DNA of 64,000 nt from positions 2,046,001-2,110,000 of the forward strand of contig NZ_CP134062.1 of NCBI RefSeq assembly GCF_031583025.1, given 5' to 3'. This document shows positions 8,674 through 18,141 of this stretch, one piece after another (the stretch's first letter is position 1; each line of letters begins with the position of its first letter). The notes under the pieces are model-generated. The model was given only the letters and a program-made list of their open reading frames with translations. It searched no databases and was not told the origin of the DNA. Position numbers and translations under genes: made by a program. This DNA comes from Mycobacterium sp. Z3061 (lineage in GTDB: Bacteria; Actinomycetota; Actinomycetes; Mycobacteriales; Mycobacteriaceae).

Positions 8674-9255
8674 GTGATGACACGAGCGGAGAGTGCGGCG
8701 GCCACGCGCCGCTCGCTGCTTGAGGCTGCCGGGGCGTTGCTCGACCGCGGGGGAGTCGAGGCAGTGACGCTGCGGGAGGTCGGCGCCCGTTCTGGTGTGT
8801 CCCGGTCGGCGGCCTACCGTCACTTCGACGCCAAGGAATCGCTGCTCGCGGAGCTGGCGATGAATGCCCTTAACGAACTCGGTGATTCACTCGAGGTGTT
8901 GGCCGCCAGTGACGCTTCGCCCGAGGAGGCGTTGCGGTCCGCGCTGCTGTCGCTGATCAATCTCGGTCGCACGCGACCACATCTGTACCGCCTGATCTTC
9001 ACGACGCCGCCGGCCGACATCGCCGCCGCGGCGCAGGCGGGGGAGCGCACGCAGCATTTGTTCCTCGACATCGTCGGTCGCGTCACGGGCCCGCAACAGG
9101 CCAGGCGCTACGGCGCGCTCCTGCTGGCCAGCGCCCACGGGATCGCGGGCCTGGATCTGAGCGGCCATCTGGATCTCGACAAGTGGCACACCAACGCGGA
9201 AGAACTCGTCGACACCATGATCGCCATGCTCTCGGCCGCGACGGGAGATGCGTGA
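8674..9255 (+). CDS. TetR-family regulator with WHG-type C-terminal domain
   Basis: A 193-aa repressor. The HTH TLREVGARSGVSRSAAYRHF is in the N-terminal third; the C-terminal LDLDKWHTNAEELVDTM resembles the TetR_C WHG domain. The start GTG at 8674 is followed directly by an in-frame ATG. It is divergent from the SDR gene over two operator-like palindromes. Its stop overlaps the start of the lipoprotein gene (GTGA), so TetR, lipoprotein and hydrolase probably form one transcript under autoregulation. Confidence 0.9.
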   Translation: MMTRAESAAATRRSLLEAAGALLDRGGVEAVTLREVGARSGVSRSAAYRHFDAKESLLAELAMNALNELGDSLEVLAASDASPEEALRSALLSLINLGRTRPHLYRLIFTTPPADIAAAAQAGERTQHLFLDIVGRVTGPQQARRYGALLLASAHGIAGLDLSGHLDLDKWHTNAEELVDTMIAMLSAATGDA

Positions 9256-10325
9256 GGTCTGGAAATCCCTGCAGGGCAACCTATTTGGTGGTCGGGCTCT
9301 GCGCGACGTTGCTGCTGGTGACCGGTTGCGGTCATCCCGGCGGTGCGCCACAGGCGGGTTCGGCGTCCGTGTCAACCGAGGGCAGTCGCCCGCCCGACGC
9401 GGGACTGCCCTCGGCCGCTGAACCGCGTGAAGCGCCGCCACCCGTTGCGGGCCCGGTGGGCCGGACTGTCGCGGTGGGACGATCGCCCGAAGGTATCGTC
9501 GTCGACGCGCAGACCCGGACCGTCGCCGTCGCCGTGCGCAGCCCCGACGAGTTGGTGCTGCTCAACGCCGACTCGGGCGCCGTCACCGGCCGGGTGTCAC
9601 TTCCGGGATCAGTCCGCCATCTGCAACTCGCCGCTCCCGGTGGTCCCGTGTTGGTGCCGGTGGAAACCGCCGACGTCTTGATCCGCGTCGACCTGCCGCA
9701 AGGCAAGGCGGGGCCGGCCATTCATACCGGGGCGCATCCGCACGACGCGGCCGCCGCATCCAACGGCACGGTCTTCGTCGCCAACGAACACGGCGGGACG
9801 GTGGCCGTGCTGCGCGGCGATCAGATCGTCAAAGTGTTCGCCGACAGTGTCCAGCCGGCCGGGACGGCGCCGGTGGGGACGTCGATGGGTGTGCTGGATG
9901 TGCGCAAGAACGACCTCACCGTGTACGACGCCGACCGGTTGACGGTTGTGGGGTCCGCACCGGCCGGTGCTGGCCCCACCCATCTGGTCGCCGACCGGCA
10001 CGGGCGGATGATCGCCGCCGACACCCGTGGAGACGCGGTCCGGGTGTTCCTGCCGTTGCCCACGCCGCACGAGGTAGCTGTCGTGGCGCAGCCGGGCGGG
10101 CCGTACGGCATCGCCTACGACGGGACACGTGACCGGCTCTGGGTCGCGTCGTCAGGAACCAACGAGGTCGTCGGCTACGACATGACCGAACCGAAACCCC
10201 TTGAGGTGCAACGCTTTTCTACGGTGCAGAACCCGTACACCGTCGGCGTCGACGCGAAAACCGGTCGGCTGTTCGTGGCCGGGGTGACCGCTGGCGTGGT
10301 GCAGATCATCGACGCCGGCGCTTGA
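9252..10325 (+). CDS. Lipoprotein with YncE-like beta-propeller repeats
   Basis: A 357-aa exported lipoprotein starting at a GTG that overlaps the TetR stop by 4 bp. The signal segment ends in LLLVTGC, placing the lipidated Cys at residue 26. After a Pro/Ala-rich linker there are about seven degenerate repeats of the YncE/40-residue beta-propeller kind (for example GRTVAVGRSPEGIVVDAQTR and GGPYGIAYDGTRDRLWVASS), suggesting a propeller outside the membrane. Its role may be ligand binding or scaffolding; no catalytic motif is seen. It appears to belong with the TetR and hydrolase genes. Confidence 0.8.
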   Translation: MRSGNPCRATYLVVGLCATLLLVTGCGHPGGAPQAGSASVSTEGSRPPDAGLPSAAEPREAPPPVAGPVGRTVAVGRSPEGIVVDAQTRTVAVAVRSPDELVLLNADSGAVTGRVSLPGSVRHLQLAAPGGPVLVPVETADVLIRVDLPQGKAGPAIHTGAHPHDAAAASNGTVFVANEHGGTVAVLRGDQIVKVFADSVQPAGTAPVGTSMGVLDVRKNDLTVYDADRLTVVGSAPAGAGPTHLVADRHGRMIAADTRGDAVRVFLPLPTPHEVAVVAQPGGPYGIAYDGTRDRLWVASSGTNEVVGYDMTEPKPLEVQRFSTVQNPYTVGVDAKTGRLFVAGVTAGVVQIIDAGA

Positions 10326-10352
10326 ACCGGAGGCGGCGGGGTACCCGCTGGA

Positions 10353-11126
10353 ATGCATTTCGTTCGCCGCGGTGAGGGCAAGCCACTGCTGCTGGTCCAC
10401 GGACTCGGATCGAGTTGGCGCAACTGGGATCTGGTGCTGCCGGCGTTGTCGGCGCAGCGGGAGGTGATCGCGGTGGATCTGCCGGGGTTCGGCGAGAGCG
10501 CGCCGATGGCGGGGCCGGTGACCATCGCGTCGCTGACCGATTCCGTCGAGGCGTTCATCGGCGAACACCGGTTGGGCGATGTCGACATCGTGGGCAGTTC
10601 CATGGGTGCGCGCATGGTGCTGGAGATGGCCCGGCGCGGACATGGCGGAACCGTCGTGGCGCTGGATCCGGGCGGGTTCTGGACCGACGGCGAACTGAAA
10701 GCATTCGGCCTGACGGTCGGCGCTTCGATCGGGTTGGTGCGCCGCATCCAGCCGTTGTTGCCCACGCTGACCCGCAGCCGCGCCGGGCGTACGGCCTTGC
10801 TGTTGCAGTTTTCGGCCAAGCCGTGGCGGTTGCCGGCCGATCTGGTGTTGCAGGAACTGCGCAGCTTCGCCCGGGCGACACGGCTCGACGAAGCGCTGGA
10901 CGCACTGGTGCACGGGCCCAAGCAGCAGGGCGCGCCCGCCGGGTCGTTGCGCGGCAGGGCGGTCATCGGGTGGGGTCGCAATGACCGGGTGACGCTGCCC
11001 CGCCAGGCCCCGCGCGCCCAGCAACTCTTTCCGGACGCGACTGTGCACTGGTTCGGCGATTGCGGGCATTTTCCGCACTGGGACCAGCCCGAACAGGCGG
11101 CCGAACTGATTCTGGCGGCGACGTAG
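10353..11126 (+). CDS. Alpha/beta-hydrolase fold protein
   Basis: A 257-aa putative esterase or lipase-like hydrolase. LLLVHGLGSSWRNWD supplies the oxyanion HG motif, GSSMGA (about residue 81) the nucleophile elbow with the second Ser, WGRNDRVT the likely acid Asp, and CGHFPHWDQP the catalytic His. There is no signal peptide. It is last in the TetR-lipoprotein-hydrolase run, 27 bp after the lipoprotein. The substrate is not predictable. The nrdF2 promoter starts immediately downstream. Confidence 0.88.
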   Translation: MHFVRRGEGKPLLLVHGLGSSWRNWDLVLPALSAQREVIAVDLPGFGESAPMAGPVTIASLTDSVEAFIGEHRLGDVDIVGSSMGARMVLEMARRGHGGTVVALDPGGFWTDGELKAFGLTVGASIGLVRRIQPLLPTLTRSRAGRTALLLQFSAKPWRLPADLVLQELRSFARATRLDEALDALVHGPKQQGAPAGSLRGRAVIGWGRNDRVTLPRQAPRAQQLFPDATVHWFGDCGHFPHWDQPEQAAELILAAT

Positions 11127-11140
11127 CGACACGCGCAAAA

Positions 11141-11188
11141 ACACAAGTTGTTGTGTTGCGCCGGCTTGTCGGACACCAGGGGTAGTGT
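11141..11188 (+). promoter_or_regulatory. Tandem NrdR boxes of nrdF2
   Basis: Box 1 ACACAAGTTGTTGTGT (11141-11156) matches 13 of 16 positions of the idealised NrdR box and is a nearly perfect palindrome. Box 2 ACACCAGGGGTAGTGT (11173-11188) keeps both ACAC and GTGT ends. Starts are 32 bp apart, as at nrdHIE, and the word GGGGTAGTGTTTGAGG here parallels GGTGTAGTGTTTCGAGG there. Joint control of the two RNR loci by NrdR is the natural reading. Confidence 0.78.
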
Positions 11189-11238
11189 TTGAGGCCTAAG
11201 CACGTCCGGCGCTGCCGGCAGCCAAATCGGCCTGGTGA

Positions 11239-12265
<1,027 letters not shown>

Positions 12266-12269
12266 CTTG

Positions 12270-12929
12270 CTACAGAAATGCACCGAATGTAATGAGGTGA
12301 GCAAGCAGTAGCGGGAAGAACGGCGCCATAAGTGCTTGGTAGAGAGTCGGATACACCTCGTAAATGGGGCTGATCAAGTCGATCCAGAGGCGCAACAGGG
12401 GACCGGAGACATAGAGACCGGCAACCAGCGGTCCACCTATCAGGAACAACGGTAGTGCGCTGTACAAGTAGTCCGGGTTGGTGAGGTAGAGCTGATTCAG
12501 TTGCCCCGCCAGGCCCGGTAACGAACTGCCGATAAATCCTATGCGGCGCACTGCCTCGCCCAAGTAGTAGAAAATTGTCGACGGGTCCGCGGCTGCCGTG
12601 GCGATCGTGTTCGAAACGGCGGTGACGGGGTTCAGCAGCGACGCGACGTTGGCCGCCTCGGCGAGGGCATACGAGCCCGCACTGGCGGTCAAGTGCTCCA
12701 CGAACTGCTGATGAAATGTCGCCGCCTTCGCGGCGAGCTTCTGATAGTCCTCGGCATAACCAGAGAACAGGTGCGCGATGCTCGCCGACACTTCGTCGGC
12801 GGCCGCCGGCAGCAACGATTGGGTCGAGGTTGCCGCCGTCAGATGGGCGGCATCGAGCGATGAAGCAATAGCGCCTAAATCCGTTGCCGCCGCGGCTATC
12901 TGTTCTGGCGCCGCGATTACCTGCCCCAT
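12270..12929 (-). CDS. PE-family protein with hydrophobic C-terminal domain
   Basis: A 219-aa PE protein. Residues 1-95 are a PE domain: PEQIAAAATDLGAIASSLDA near the start gives the Pro-Glu pair at residues 8-9, and YALAEAAN (around residue 87) contains the YxxxE type VII secretion signal. After a short linker the C-terminal 120 residues are rich in Leu, Ile, Phe and Tyr (for example SALPLFLIGGPLVAGLYVSG), unlike PGRS glycine repeats, and may insert in the outer membrane. No PPE partner is adjacent. PE proteins are exported by ESX systems and expanded in slow growers. Nothing similar occupies this spot in M. tuberculosis in my memory. Confidence 0.88.
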   Translation of the reverse strand: MGQVIAAPEQIAAAATDLGAIASSLDAAHLTAATSTQSLLPAAADEVSASIAHLFSGYAEDYQKLAAKAATFHQQFVEHLTASAGSYALAEAANVASLLNPVTAVSNTIATAAADPSTIFYYLGEAVRRIGFIGSSLPGLAGQLNQLYLTNPDYLYSALPLFLIGGPLVAGLYVSGPLLRLWIDLISPIYEVYPTLYQALMAPFFPLLLAHLITFGAFL

Positions 12930-13067
12930 TTCACTGCCCCTCTGGCTAGTCGGTCATCGGCAAACCGACGCGCAATGGTCGGTCGCGCACGAACTAGTTT
13001 TGCAAGCAACGACTGGGCTGGCCTAAGTATTCGACTACCCAATCGGGCTGGCGGTGGAACCGCACTG

Positions 13068-13604
13068 TCAGGCGAGGTGACCGACCGGCTGCGGCACCCA
13101 GGTCTGCAGCACCTTCCGGCCGATCAACTGGCAGCCGTGGGTGCGCGCCAACTGTTTTGCGGCTGAGGTGAATTCCTGGTTGCTGACGACGATGCTGCGG
13201 CTGCAGCCGTGGTGGCGCGCGCCCGCCACCACTTCCTGGACGGCCGAGACGCCCACCGGTTTGGCGTAGCGCTTGCACTGCACCGCCACATACCGGCCGT
13301 CTTTTTCGGCGATCAGGTCGACGCCGTAGTCGCCGACGGGCGGGGTGAACGTGACCTGCCAGCCCGCCCGGCCGAGGCGGGCGGCGACGTAGCTCTCGAA
13401 CTCGGCACCGTCCATCGCGTCGATGTCTCGCAGACTCGTGACGCGTCCCGCGCGGCGCGGCCACTTCCGGTTGGCCAGCCACCCGACCAGCACCACGCAC
13501 AGCAGCGCAAGATAGAACGCCAGAACGCCGGCCGCCAGGCTGTGCCTGAGGATGCCGACGACCGCCGCGACGATCAGCGGAAGGGCAAGCAGGGCCGCCG
13601 TCAT
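13068..13604 (-). CDS. Membrane-anchored Mrr-like restriction endonuclease-fold protein
   Basis: 178 aa. Two hydrophobic helices (about residues 3-19 and 24-44) precede an Mrr-type nuclease domain. The catalytic pattern is present: acidic residues near E68/E70, D96 in GDYGVDLIAE, and Q109-C-K111 in VAVQCKRY. This fits the D-QxK core of type IV Mrr restriction enzymes and related DUF2034 proteins. The membrane anchor suggests a role at the envelope, possibly against incoming or methylated DNA, but that is inference. It has no methylase partner nearby. Confidence 0.8.
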   Translation of the reverse strand: MTAALLALPLIVAAVVGILRHSLAAGVLAFYLALLCVVLVGWLANRKWPRRAGRVTSLRDIDAMDGAEFESYVAARLGRAGWQVTFTPPVGDYGVDLIAEKDGRYVAVQCKRYAKPVGVSAVQEVVAGARHHGCSRSIVVSNQEFTSAAKQLARTHGCQLIGRKVLQTWVPQPVGHLA

Positions 13605-13751
13605 GCCGGTGTCATCGCGAAAACCATGCGCACGAGGCGAGGATAGTGAAGCCTGCCGACAAGCGGGTCCCGGCTCGCAAGTGTCAGGAACGGCTTGCGG
13701 CCGGCTTCATCGGGATGAAGGCACAACTCTGCCCACGCCGAGCATTTGGCG
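13605..13751. other. Intergenic gap without clear features
   Basis: About 150 bp between the Mrr-like gene and the end of the membrane-protein gene; both read leftward. I see no RNA gene, strong hairpin or conserved reading frame. It must hold the promoter of the Mrr-like gene. Confidence 0.4.
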
Positions 13752-14852
13752 TCAACGAATTTCAGCTCTCACGCGGTTCAGCCGTTCCGTGAGATACGGA
13801 CTCACGAGCCAGGCGCACGCCACAGTGCAGGCAAGCTCGTACGGCAGTGAGCCGATCGGTGTTCCCCTTGCCGTGACACCGCCTGCTGCACCAAAATATT
13901 CGGGCAGCGATACCGCCCATAGGGTAGTCAGGGTGACCAGGTAAACCGACGCGAACAGCGGCAGGTAGGTTGCCGCGAACCCGCTGTCGACGAGCAATGG
14001 TCGCGACCGGATGCGCCAGAATGCGTTGAGCGCGAACAACACCGCGACGATAAGCATCGTCCAGCCCAGCCCGGCAACCAGCATGGGATGGGGTCCGAAC
14101 AGCCGAGCGGCAACCAGGTTGACCGACAGCGCCGCACCCAGCGCGGGAGTCAGAAGTCCCACCAGCACACTGCGGCCCAGCACGTGGGTGCGTCGCCGGC
14201 CGACCAGAGCGTGCGCCAGCAGCGCAAATGCGATCGGGTCGACCAGGGAGAAGTTGACCAGGCTGAACAACGGCACCGACGCGAGGGTGATGTTGCCGAT
14301 TCCGGGCAGTTGGTAATCCCACAGCCACCACTTGAGTTGCGGCCCAAGCTGGTCGAACACCTCGTAGAAGCAGTGATGCACAACGCCGACGCAGACCGCC
14401 CCGCGGATCAGGCCCCACCGTCCGTCGAACAGGCCGCGCTGGCGCACCAGCACGTAGGCGGGATACAACAGGGCCGGGTACAGGGCCAGAATGTACAGCG
14501 GCATGCGGCCGTAGAACGCGCCGACGGTGAACTCGTTATGGATGAAGATGACCGCCCCACGGTCGATTCCCAGCGCCGACGGGAAGAAGTAGATCGGCAC
14601 TTCCATCACGATGCAGTAGAGCGCCGCCGCCAGCCAGACGCCGAGGTAGGAACTGTCGCCGCTGCGGCGAAAGATGTTGAGCGAGTGGGCAAAGCCCAGT
14701 GCGGCCGAGATGACCATGAGCAGCTCGATCACGTTCAGCGTCGCGTTCTGCAGATCCAAAGGGTTGTGCAGGTAAAAGAAGTGCTGCAGCGCGCCCGGGG
14801 AGATGCCGCCGAGTCGGATGGCCAGCTCCAGGAATCTGTCGCTGGGATTCAT
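13752..14852 (-). CDS. Multi-pass membrane protein of unknown function
   Basis: 366 aa with about nine hydrophobic segments, for example NATLNVIELLMVISAALGFA, LGVWLAAALYCIVMEVPIYF and the C-terminal SLPYELACTVACAWLVSPYL. Conserved-looking polar sites inside membrane regions include HNEFTVGAFYGRMPLYI and VGVVHHCFYEVFDQLG, whose His residues could bind metal. I do not recognise a named transporter family. Its start overlaps the end of the metal-hydrolase gene by 4 bp (ATGA), so the two are translationally coupled and probably act together, perhaps on a lipid. Confidence 0.75.
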   Translation of the reverse strand: MNPSDRFLELAIRLGGISPGALQHFFYLHNPLDLQNATLNVIELLMVISAALGFAHSLNIFRRSGDSSYLGVWLAAALYCIVMEVPIYFFPSALGIDRGAVIFIHNEFTVGAFYGRMPLYILALYPALLYPAYVLVRQRGLFDGRWGLIRGAVCVGVVHHCFYEVFDQLGPQLKWWLWDYQLPGIGNITLASVPLFSLVNFSLVDPIAFALLAHALVGRRRTHVLGRSVLVGLLTPALGAALSVNLVAARLFGPHPMLVAGLGWTMLIVAVLFALNAFWRIRSRPLLVDSGFAATYLPLFASVYLVTLTTLWAVSLPEYFGAAGGVTARGTPIGSLPYELACTVACAWLVSPYLTERLNRVRAEIR

Positions 14853-15691
14853 GGAGCCGTGTCCGGCCGCGCTCCGTAGAACATGGTCATGTCCTCACCG
14901 CGCGCCCAGTGGTCGAACCAGGTCGCTGCCCATTCCGGCAACGGCTGATTGTCGTGGTCGTATCCGGGCAGGATCGAGGCGAATACCTGCCGAACCATCG
15001 AAACCTGTTGCCGGACGGGAACAGTGGCGAAGGCATTACGTGGTCTGCTGCACAGTTCCCGCGCGCCGGGCACTGCGTTGCTGAACTCCCGCAGCAGCAT
15101 CCGGTGGCACCGCCAGACGTGGCGCATGGTGGGCGAAAAAGACCGGATCTTGTAGCCGGGTTCGCCCACGACATGGTCGTAGATGGTGACCGCCGAGCTG
15201 CGGTGCTCGACCTCTTCGCAGAAATGCCAGAGGCACAACGAGGCGACGCGTGCGTCGCCGTCGGCGAACAGGCTCGCCCGATTGTCGATGATCATCTTGA
15301 AAATCGGTGTGAAGGTGCCCTCCAGTGCGGCGGCGTAGGCCAGCAGATAGCGCAGGTCGTTGTCGCGGTGCAGAACGTCGTAGTGCGCGATCGCCTTGTC
15401 CAGTGCTACCTGCAGGCCCGGGTACCGCTCGATCAGCGCCTTGACGTGGCGGCGATGACACGACGTGTGCACCGACTCCTGTTGCAGGAACAGTCGGGCC
15501 TCCCGGCGTACCGCGGCGTCGGTGATGACGGTGTCGGCGTCCTTCATCGTCTTCACCAGGTAGCGCTCCAGGCCGATCGCCCAGAAGGACAGGACGTTCA
15601 TGGCGACCGCAAACCGGGGATTAGCGCGATTCCAGATGAATTCCACCCCGTCGAACTCGAACGGAATGTGGCGGACAACGAGGTCACTCAC
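14849..15691 (-). CDS. Predicted metal-dependent hydrolase (PF10118 family)
   Basis: A 280-aa protein with a helical, ferritin-like look. Metal-ligand motifs FLQQESVHTSCHRRH (about residues 76-90) and WHFCEEVEHRS (about residues 157-167) are those of the predicted metal-dependent hydrolase family PF10118, whose biochemical activity is not established. The GTG at 15691, preceded by GAGGGAG, is preferred over an upstream in-frame ATG at 15733. It is first in a two-gene unit with the membrane protein and divergent from a TetR gene, with a palindrome in the gap. Confidence 0.82.
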   Translation of the reverse strand: MSDLVVRHIPFEFDGVEFIWNRANPRFAVAMNVLSFWAIGLERYLVKTMKDADTVITDAAVRREARLFLQQESVHTSCHRRHVKALIERYPGLQVALDKAIAHYDVLHRDNDLRYLLAYAAALEGTFTPIFKMIIDNRASLFADGDARVASLCLWHFCEEVEHRSSAVTIYDHVVGEPGYKIRSFSPTMRHVWRCHRMLLREFSNAVPGARELCSRPRNAFATVPVRQQVSMVRQVFASILPGYDHDNQPLPEWAATWFDHWARGEDMTMFYGARPDTAP

Positions 15692-15743
15692 GATTTTCGC
15701 TCCCTCACGACACTGGCTACATTGCCACCCCAAGGCTAAAATG

Positions 15744-15757
15744 TGAGCTACTGCTCA
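15744..15757. promoter_or_regulatory. Palindrome, candidate TetR operator
   Basis: TGAGC-TACT-GCTCA lies between the divergent hydrolase (start 15691) and TetR (start 15791) genes. The arms are only 5 bp, so it is a moderate candidate. Confidence 0.45.
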
Positions 15758-15790
15758 TGTCAACCCCGCGATCGTACTAAGGGGGTTCCG

Positions 15791-16507
15791 GTGCCCGACG
15801 CGCGTTCAGGAAAGCCGCGACGAACAGGCAGTTCGCAGCGGCGCAAGCCCTCCCAGGAGCGATCGGTGGAATTGGTGGGCAAGGTCATCGAAGCGACCGC
15901 TCAGGTTATCGGGGACGTCGGGCTGGAAGCCACGAGCACGAACAAGATCGCCGCGCGCGCGGGTGTGGCGATCGGCTCGATCTATCAGTACTTCCCGAAC
16001 AAAGAGGCGCTGATCGATGCGCTGCTCGACGATCGTCTGCACCGGCTGGAGGCGTTGGCCGCAACGCGGATGCAGGCGCTGAGCGCTGACTCCTACCCCG
16101 AAGCGGCCGAAGCGATGATGCGGGCGACGATCGCCTTCTGTGAAGCCGAACCGGGCGTCACGGCCATGCTGGCGTCTCGAGCCGCTGCGCCGCAGCCGAA
16201 TTCAGGCGATCACGCCCTGTATCAGCGCGTCCACGACATCGCGCGCCGCTACCTGCTGGCCCACGCCGATCATCTCGACGTCGACGACGTAGAGATAGCG
16301 GCCACCATTTCCACACGGGTCGTCGCCAACTTCGCCCCGTGGATCGCCCTATCCGTGACCGATCGCGACGAGCGGGAGAGATACATCGCCGAGGTCGTTC
16401 GCATGCTCTCTCAATGGGTCGGAGCCCAACAGCGGCAGGCCCTGAGCACGCCGCGGCCGCTGCGTACAACCCGGCCCGCACGTGTGCGCGTCGTGAACGA
16501 AGCGTGA
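15791..16507 (+). CDS. TetR-family regulator
   Basis: A 238-aa repressor. A basic N-terminal extension precedes an AcrR-like HTH with TSTNKIAARAGVAIGSIYQYFPNKEAL at about residues 50-76. The start GTG at 15791 follows AAGGGGGT at 15779-15786. The C-terminal domain carries NFAPWIALSVTDRDERERYI. It is divergent from the metal-hydrolase/membrane-protein unit and probably controls it. SDR and hydrolase partners of such regulators often handle lipid-like ligands, but nothing here identifies the ligand. Confidence 0.87.
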   Translation: MPDARSGKPRRTGSSQRRKPSQERSVELVGKVIEATAQVIGDVGLEATSTNKIAARAGVAIGSIYQYFPNKEALIDALLDDRLHRLEALAATRMQALSADSYPEAAEAMMRATIAFCEAEPGVTAMLASRAAAPQPNSGDHALYQRVHDIARRYLLAHADHLDVDDVEIAATISTRVVANFAPWIALSVTDRDERERYIAEVVRMLSQWVGAQQRQALSTPRPLRTTRPARVRVVNEA

Positions 16508-16570
16508 ATTGTCTGCTCAGCACGCCTTCGCAAGTGGCGTCCTCGACGTCGGTTTCGGGACACTGGGCGG

Positions 16571-16981
16571 GTGACGAAAGACCGTAACGATGGCGCCCAC
16601 CCCAACTTCTTTCGCTCGGTGATCCGCTGGCTGCAGGCCGGCTATCCCGAAGGCGTGCCCGGGCCCGATCGGGTCCCGCTGTTCGCCCTGCTGCGCAGCA
16701 CGCCCCTGACGTCCGACCAGCTCAAGGAAGTCATCGACAATCTCACTGCCAAGGGTTCGCCCGCGGTGGCTGACGGCGTGATCGACGGCAACGAGATCGC
16801 CGAACAGATCGCGGAATTGACCCACCACGACCCCGGTCCGGAAAACGTCCGGCGGGTGGCCGCCACGCTCGCCGCCGCCGGGTGGCCGCTGGCCGGCATC
16901 GACGTCAGCGAGGTGATCCCCGGCGACGAGGACGGCGAAGCGGCCGAAGAGGTGGCGGCGCGGCTGCGCGCCGCCCTCTGA
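16571..16981 (+). CDS. DUF3349 family protein (Rv3046c type)
   Basis: A 136-aa small soluble protein found in mycobacteria. FRSVIRWLQAGYPEGVPGPDRVPLFALL is the conserved N-terminal core of DUF3349; LTSDQLKEVIDNL and ELTHHDPGPENVRRVAATL follow, with an acidic tail. The function is unknown; structures of relatives show a small helical bundle. It converges on adhC, leaving 16 bp between stops, the same neighbourhood as Rv3046c next to Rv3045. The backbone order resumes here. Confidence 0.88.
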   Translation: MTKDRNDGAHPNFFRSVIRWLQAGYPEGVPGPDRVPLFALLRSTPLTSDQLKEVIDNLTAKGSPAVADGVIDGNEIAEQIAELTHHDPGPENVRRVAATLAAAGWPLAGIDVSEVIPGDEDGEAAEEVAARLRAAL

Positions 16982-16997
16982 CGCTTACCGGGGTCGC

Positions 16998-18038
16998 TTA
17001 CAAAGTCGAGATGTCGATGACGAAGCGGTAGCGCACGTCGCTGGCCAGCACCCGCTCGTAGGCCTCGTTGACGTAATCGGCTTCGATGACCTCGATTTCG
17101 GGCGTCACGTTGTGTTCGGCGCAGAAGTCGAGCATCTCCTGGGTCTCCGCGATCCCGCCGATGTTCGAACCGGACAGGCTGCGTCGTGCCGCGGCCAATG
17201 CGAACGCATGCACCTCCATGGGGTGCTCGGGAATGCCAAGCTCCACCATGGTGCCGTCGACGTCGAGCAGGTTCATGTACTGCCCGAGGTCGAGGTTCGC
17301 CGAGACAGTGTTGAGGATCAGGTCGAAGCTGCCGCGCAGCTTCTTGAAGGTGTCCGGGTCGGCGGTCGCGTAGTAATTGCTTGCGCCCAAACGCAATCCG
17401 TCTTCCATCTTCTTCAAGGACTGGGACAGCACGCTCACCTGGCAGCCCATCGCGGCGCCCAGCTTGACGCCCATGTGGCCCAGGCCGCCCAGTCCGACGA
17501 TGGCCAGCCGGGTGTCCTGTCCGGCTTTCCAATGCCGCAGCGGTGAGAACAGGGTGATGCCGGCGCACAGCAGCGGCGCCGCGGCGTCCAGTGGCAGCGA
17601 CTCGGGGATGTGCACGACGAAGTTCTCGTCCACCACGACCGCCTGGCTGTAGCCACCCTGGGTGGGGGTGCCGTCCTTGTCGGTGGAGTTATAGGTGAAC
17701 GTGGCGCCCTTCTTGCAGTACTGCTCGAGGCCGGCCTTACAGCTGCTGCACTGACCGCAGGAGTTCACCATGCAGCCGACGCCGACGTGGTCGCCGACCT
17801 TGTGCTTGGTGACCTCAGAGCCGACGGCGGTGACCACGCCGGCGATCTCGTGGCCGGGCACCACCGGGTAGTTCGGTACGCCCCATTCGGCTTTGACGGT
17901 GTGGATGTCGGAGTGGCAGATTCCGGCGAACTTGATGTCGATGGCCACATCGTGCGGGCCGGGCTCGCGGCGTTCGATCGTGGTCTTGCTCAGCGGTTCG
18001 GTTGCCGACGTGGCGGCGTATGCGGAAACGGTGCTCAT
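16998..18038 (-). CDS. adhC: Zinc-dependent NADP(H) alcohol dehydrogenase
   Basis: A 346-aa medium-chain dehydrogenase of the cinnamyl/YahK type. Catalytic zinc ligands occur in [10 protein letters not shown] and PGHEIAG, structural zinc ligands in [15 protein letters not shown], and the Rossmann loop is GLGGLGHMG. Three ATGs run in a row; the third (18038) is best spaced from AGAGG. It matches Rv3045 and is followed by fecB in the same direction after 103 bp. It probably reduces aldehydes from lipid metabolism or stress. Confidence 0.94.
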   Translation of the reverse strand: MSTVSAYAATSATEPLSKTTIERREPGPHDVAIDIKFAGICHSDIHTVKAEWGVPNYPVVPGHEIAGVVTAVGSEVTKHKVGDHVGVGCMVNSCGQCSSCKAGLEQYCKKGATFTYNSTDKDGTPTQGGYSQAVVVDENFVVHIPESLPLDAAAPLLCAGITLFSPLRHWKAGQDTRLAIVGLGGLGHMGVKLGAAMGCQVSVLSQSLKKMEDGLRLGASNYYATADPDTFKKLRGSFDLILNTVSANLDLGQYMNLLDVDGTMVELGIPEHPMEVHAFALAAARRSLSGSNIGGIAETQEMLDFCAEHNVTPEIEVIEADYVNEAYERVLASDVRYRFVIDISTL

Positions 18039-18141
18039 CATCATCCTCTGCGTCTGGTTGCTCTATAAAGGTTAGCTAAGGTAACGGTCTGCGCGCCAAT
18101 CGCGGCGGCGTTGCGCTGGTCACTCTCGGTCGATCGTTACT

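Noticed and set aside
12930-13067. PPE partner gene for the PE protein
   Set aside because: The 138-bp gap upstream and the next genes contain no PPE-like frame.
18068-18095. IdeR iron box upstream of adhC/fecB
   Set aside because: TTAGCTAAGGTAAC-like sequence resembles half sites, but the full 19-bp alignment gives only about 11 matches.
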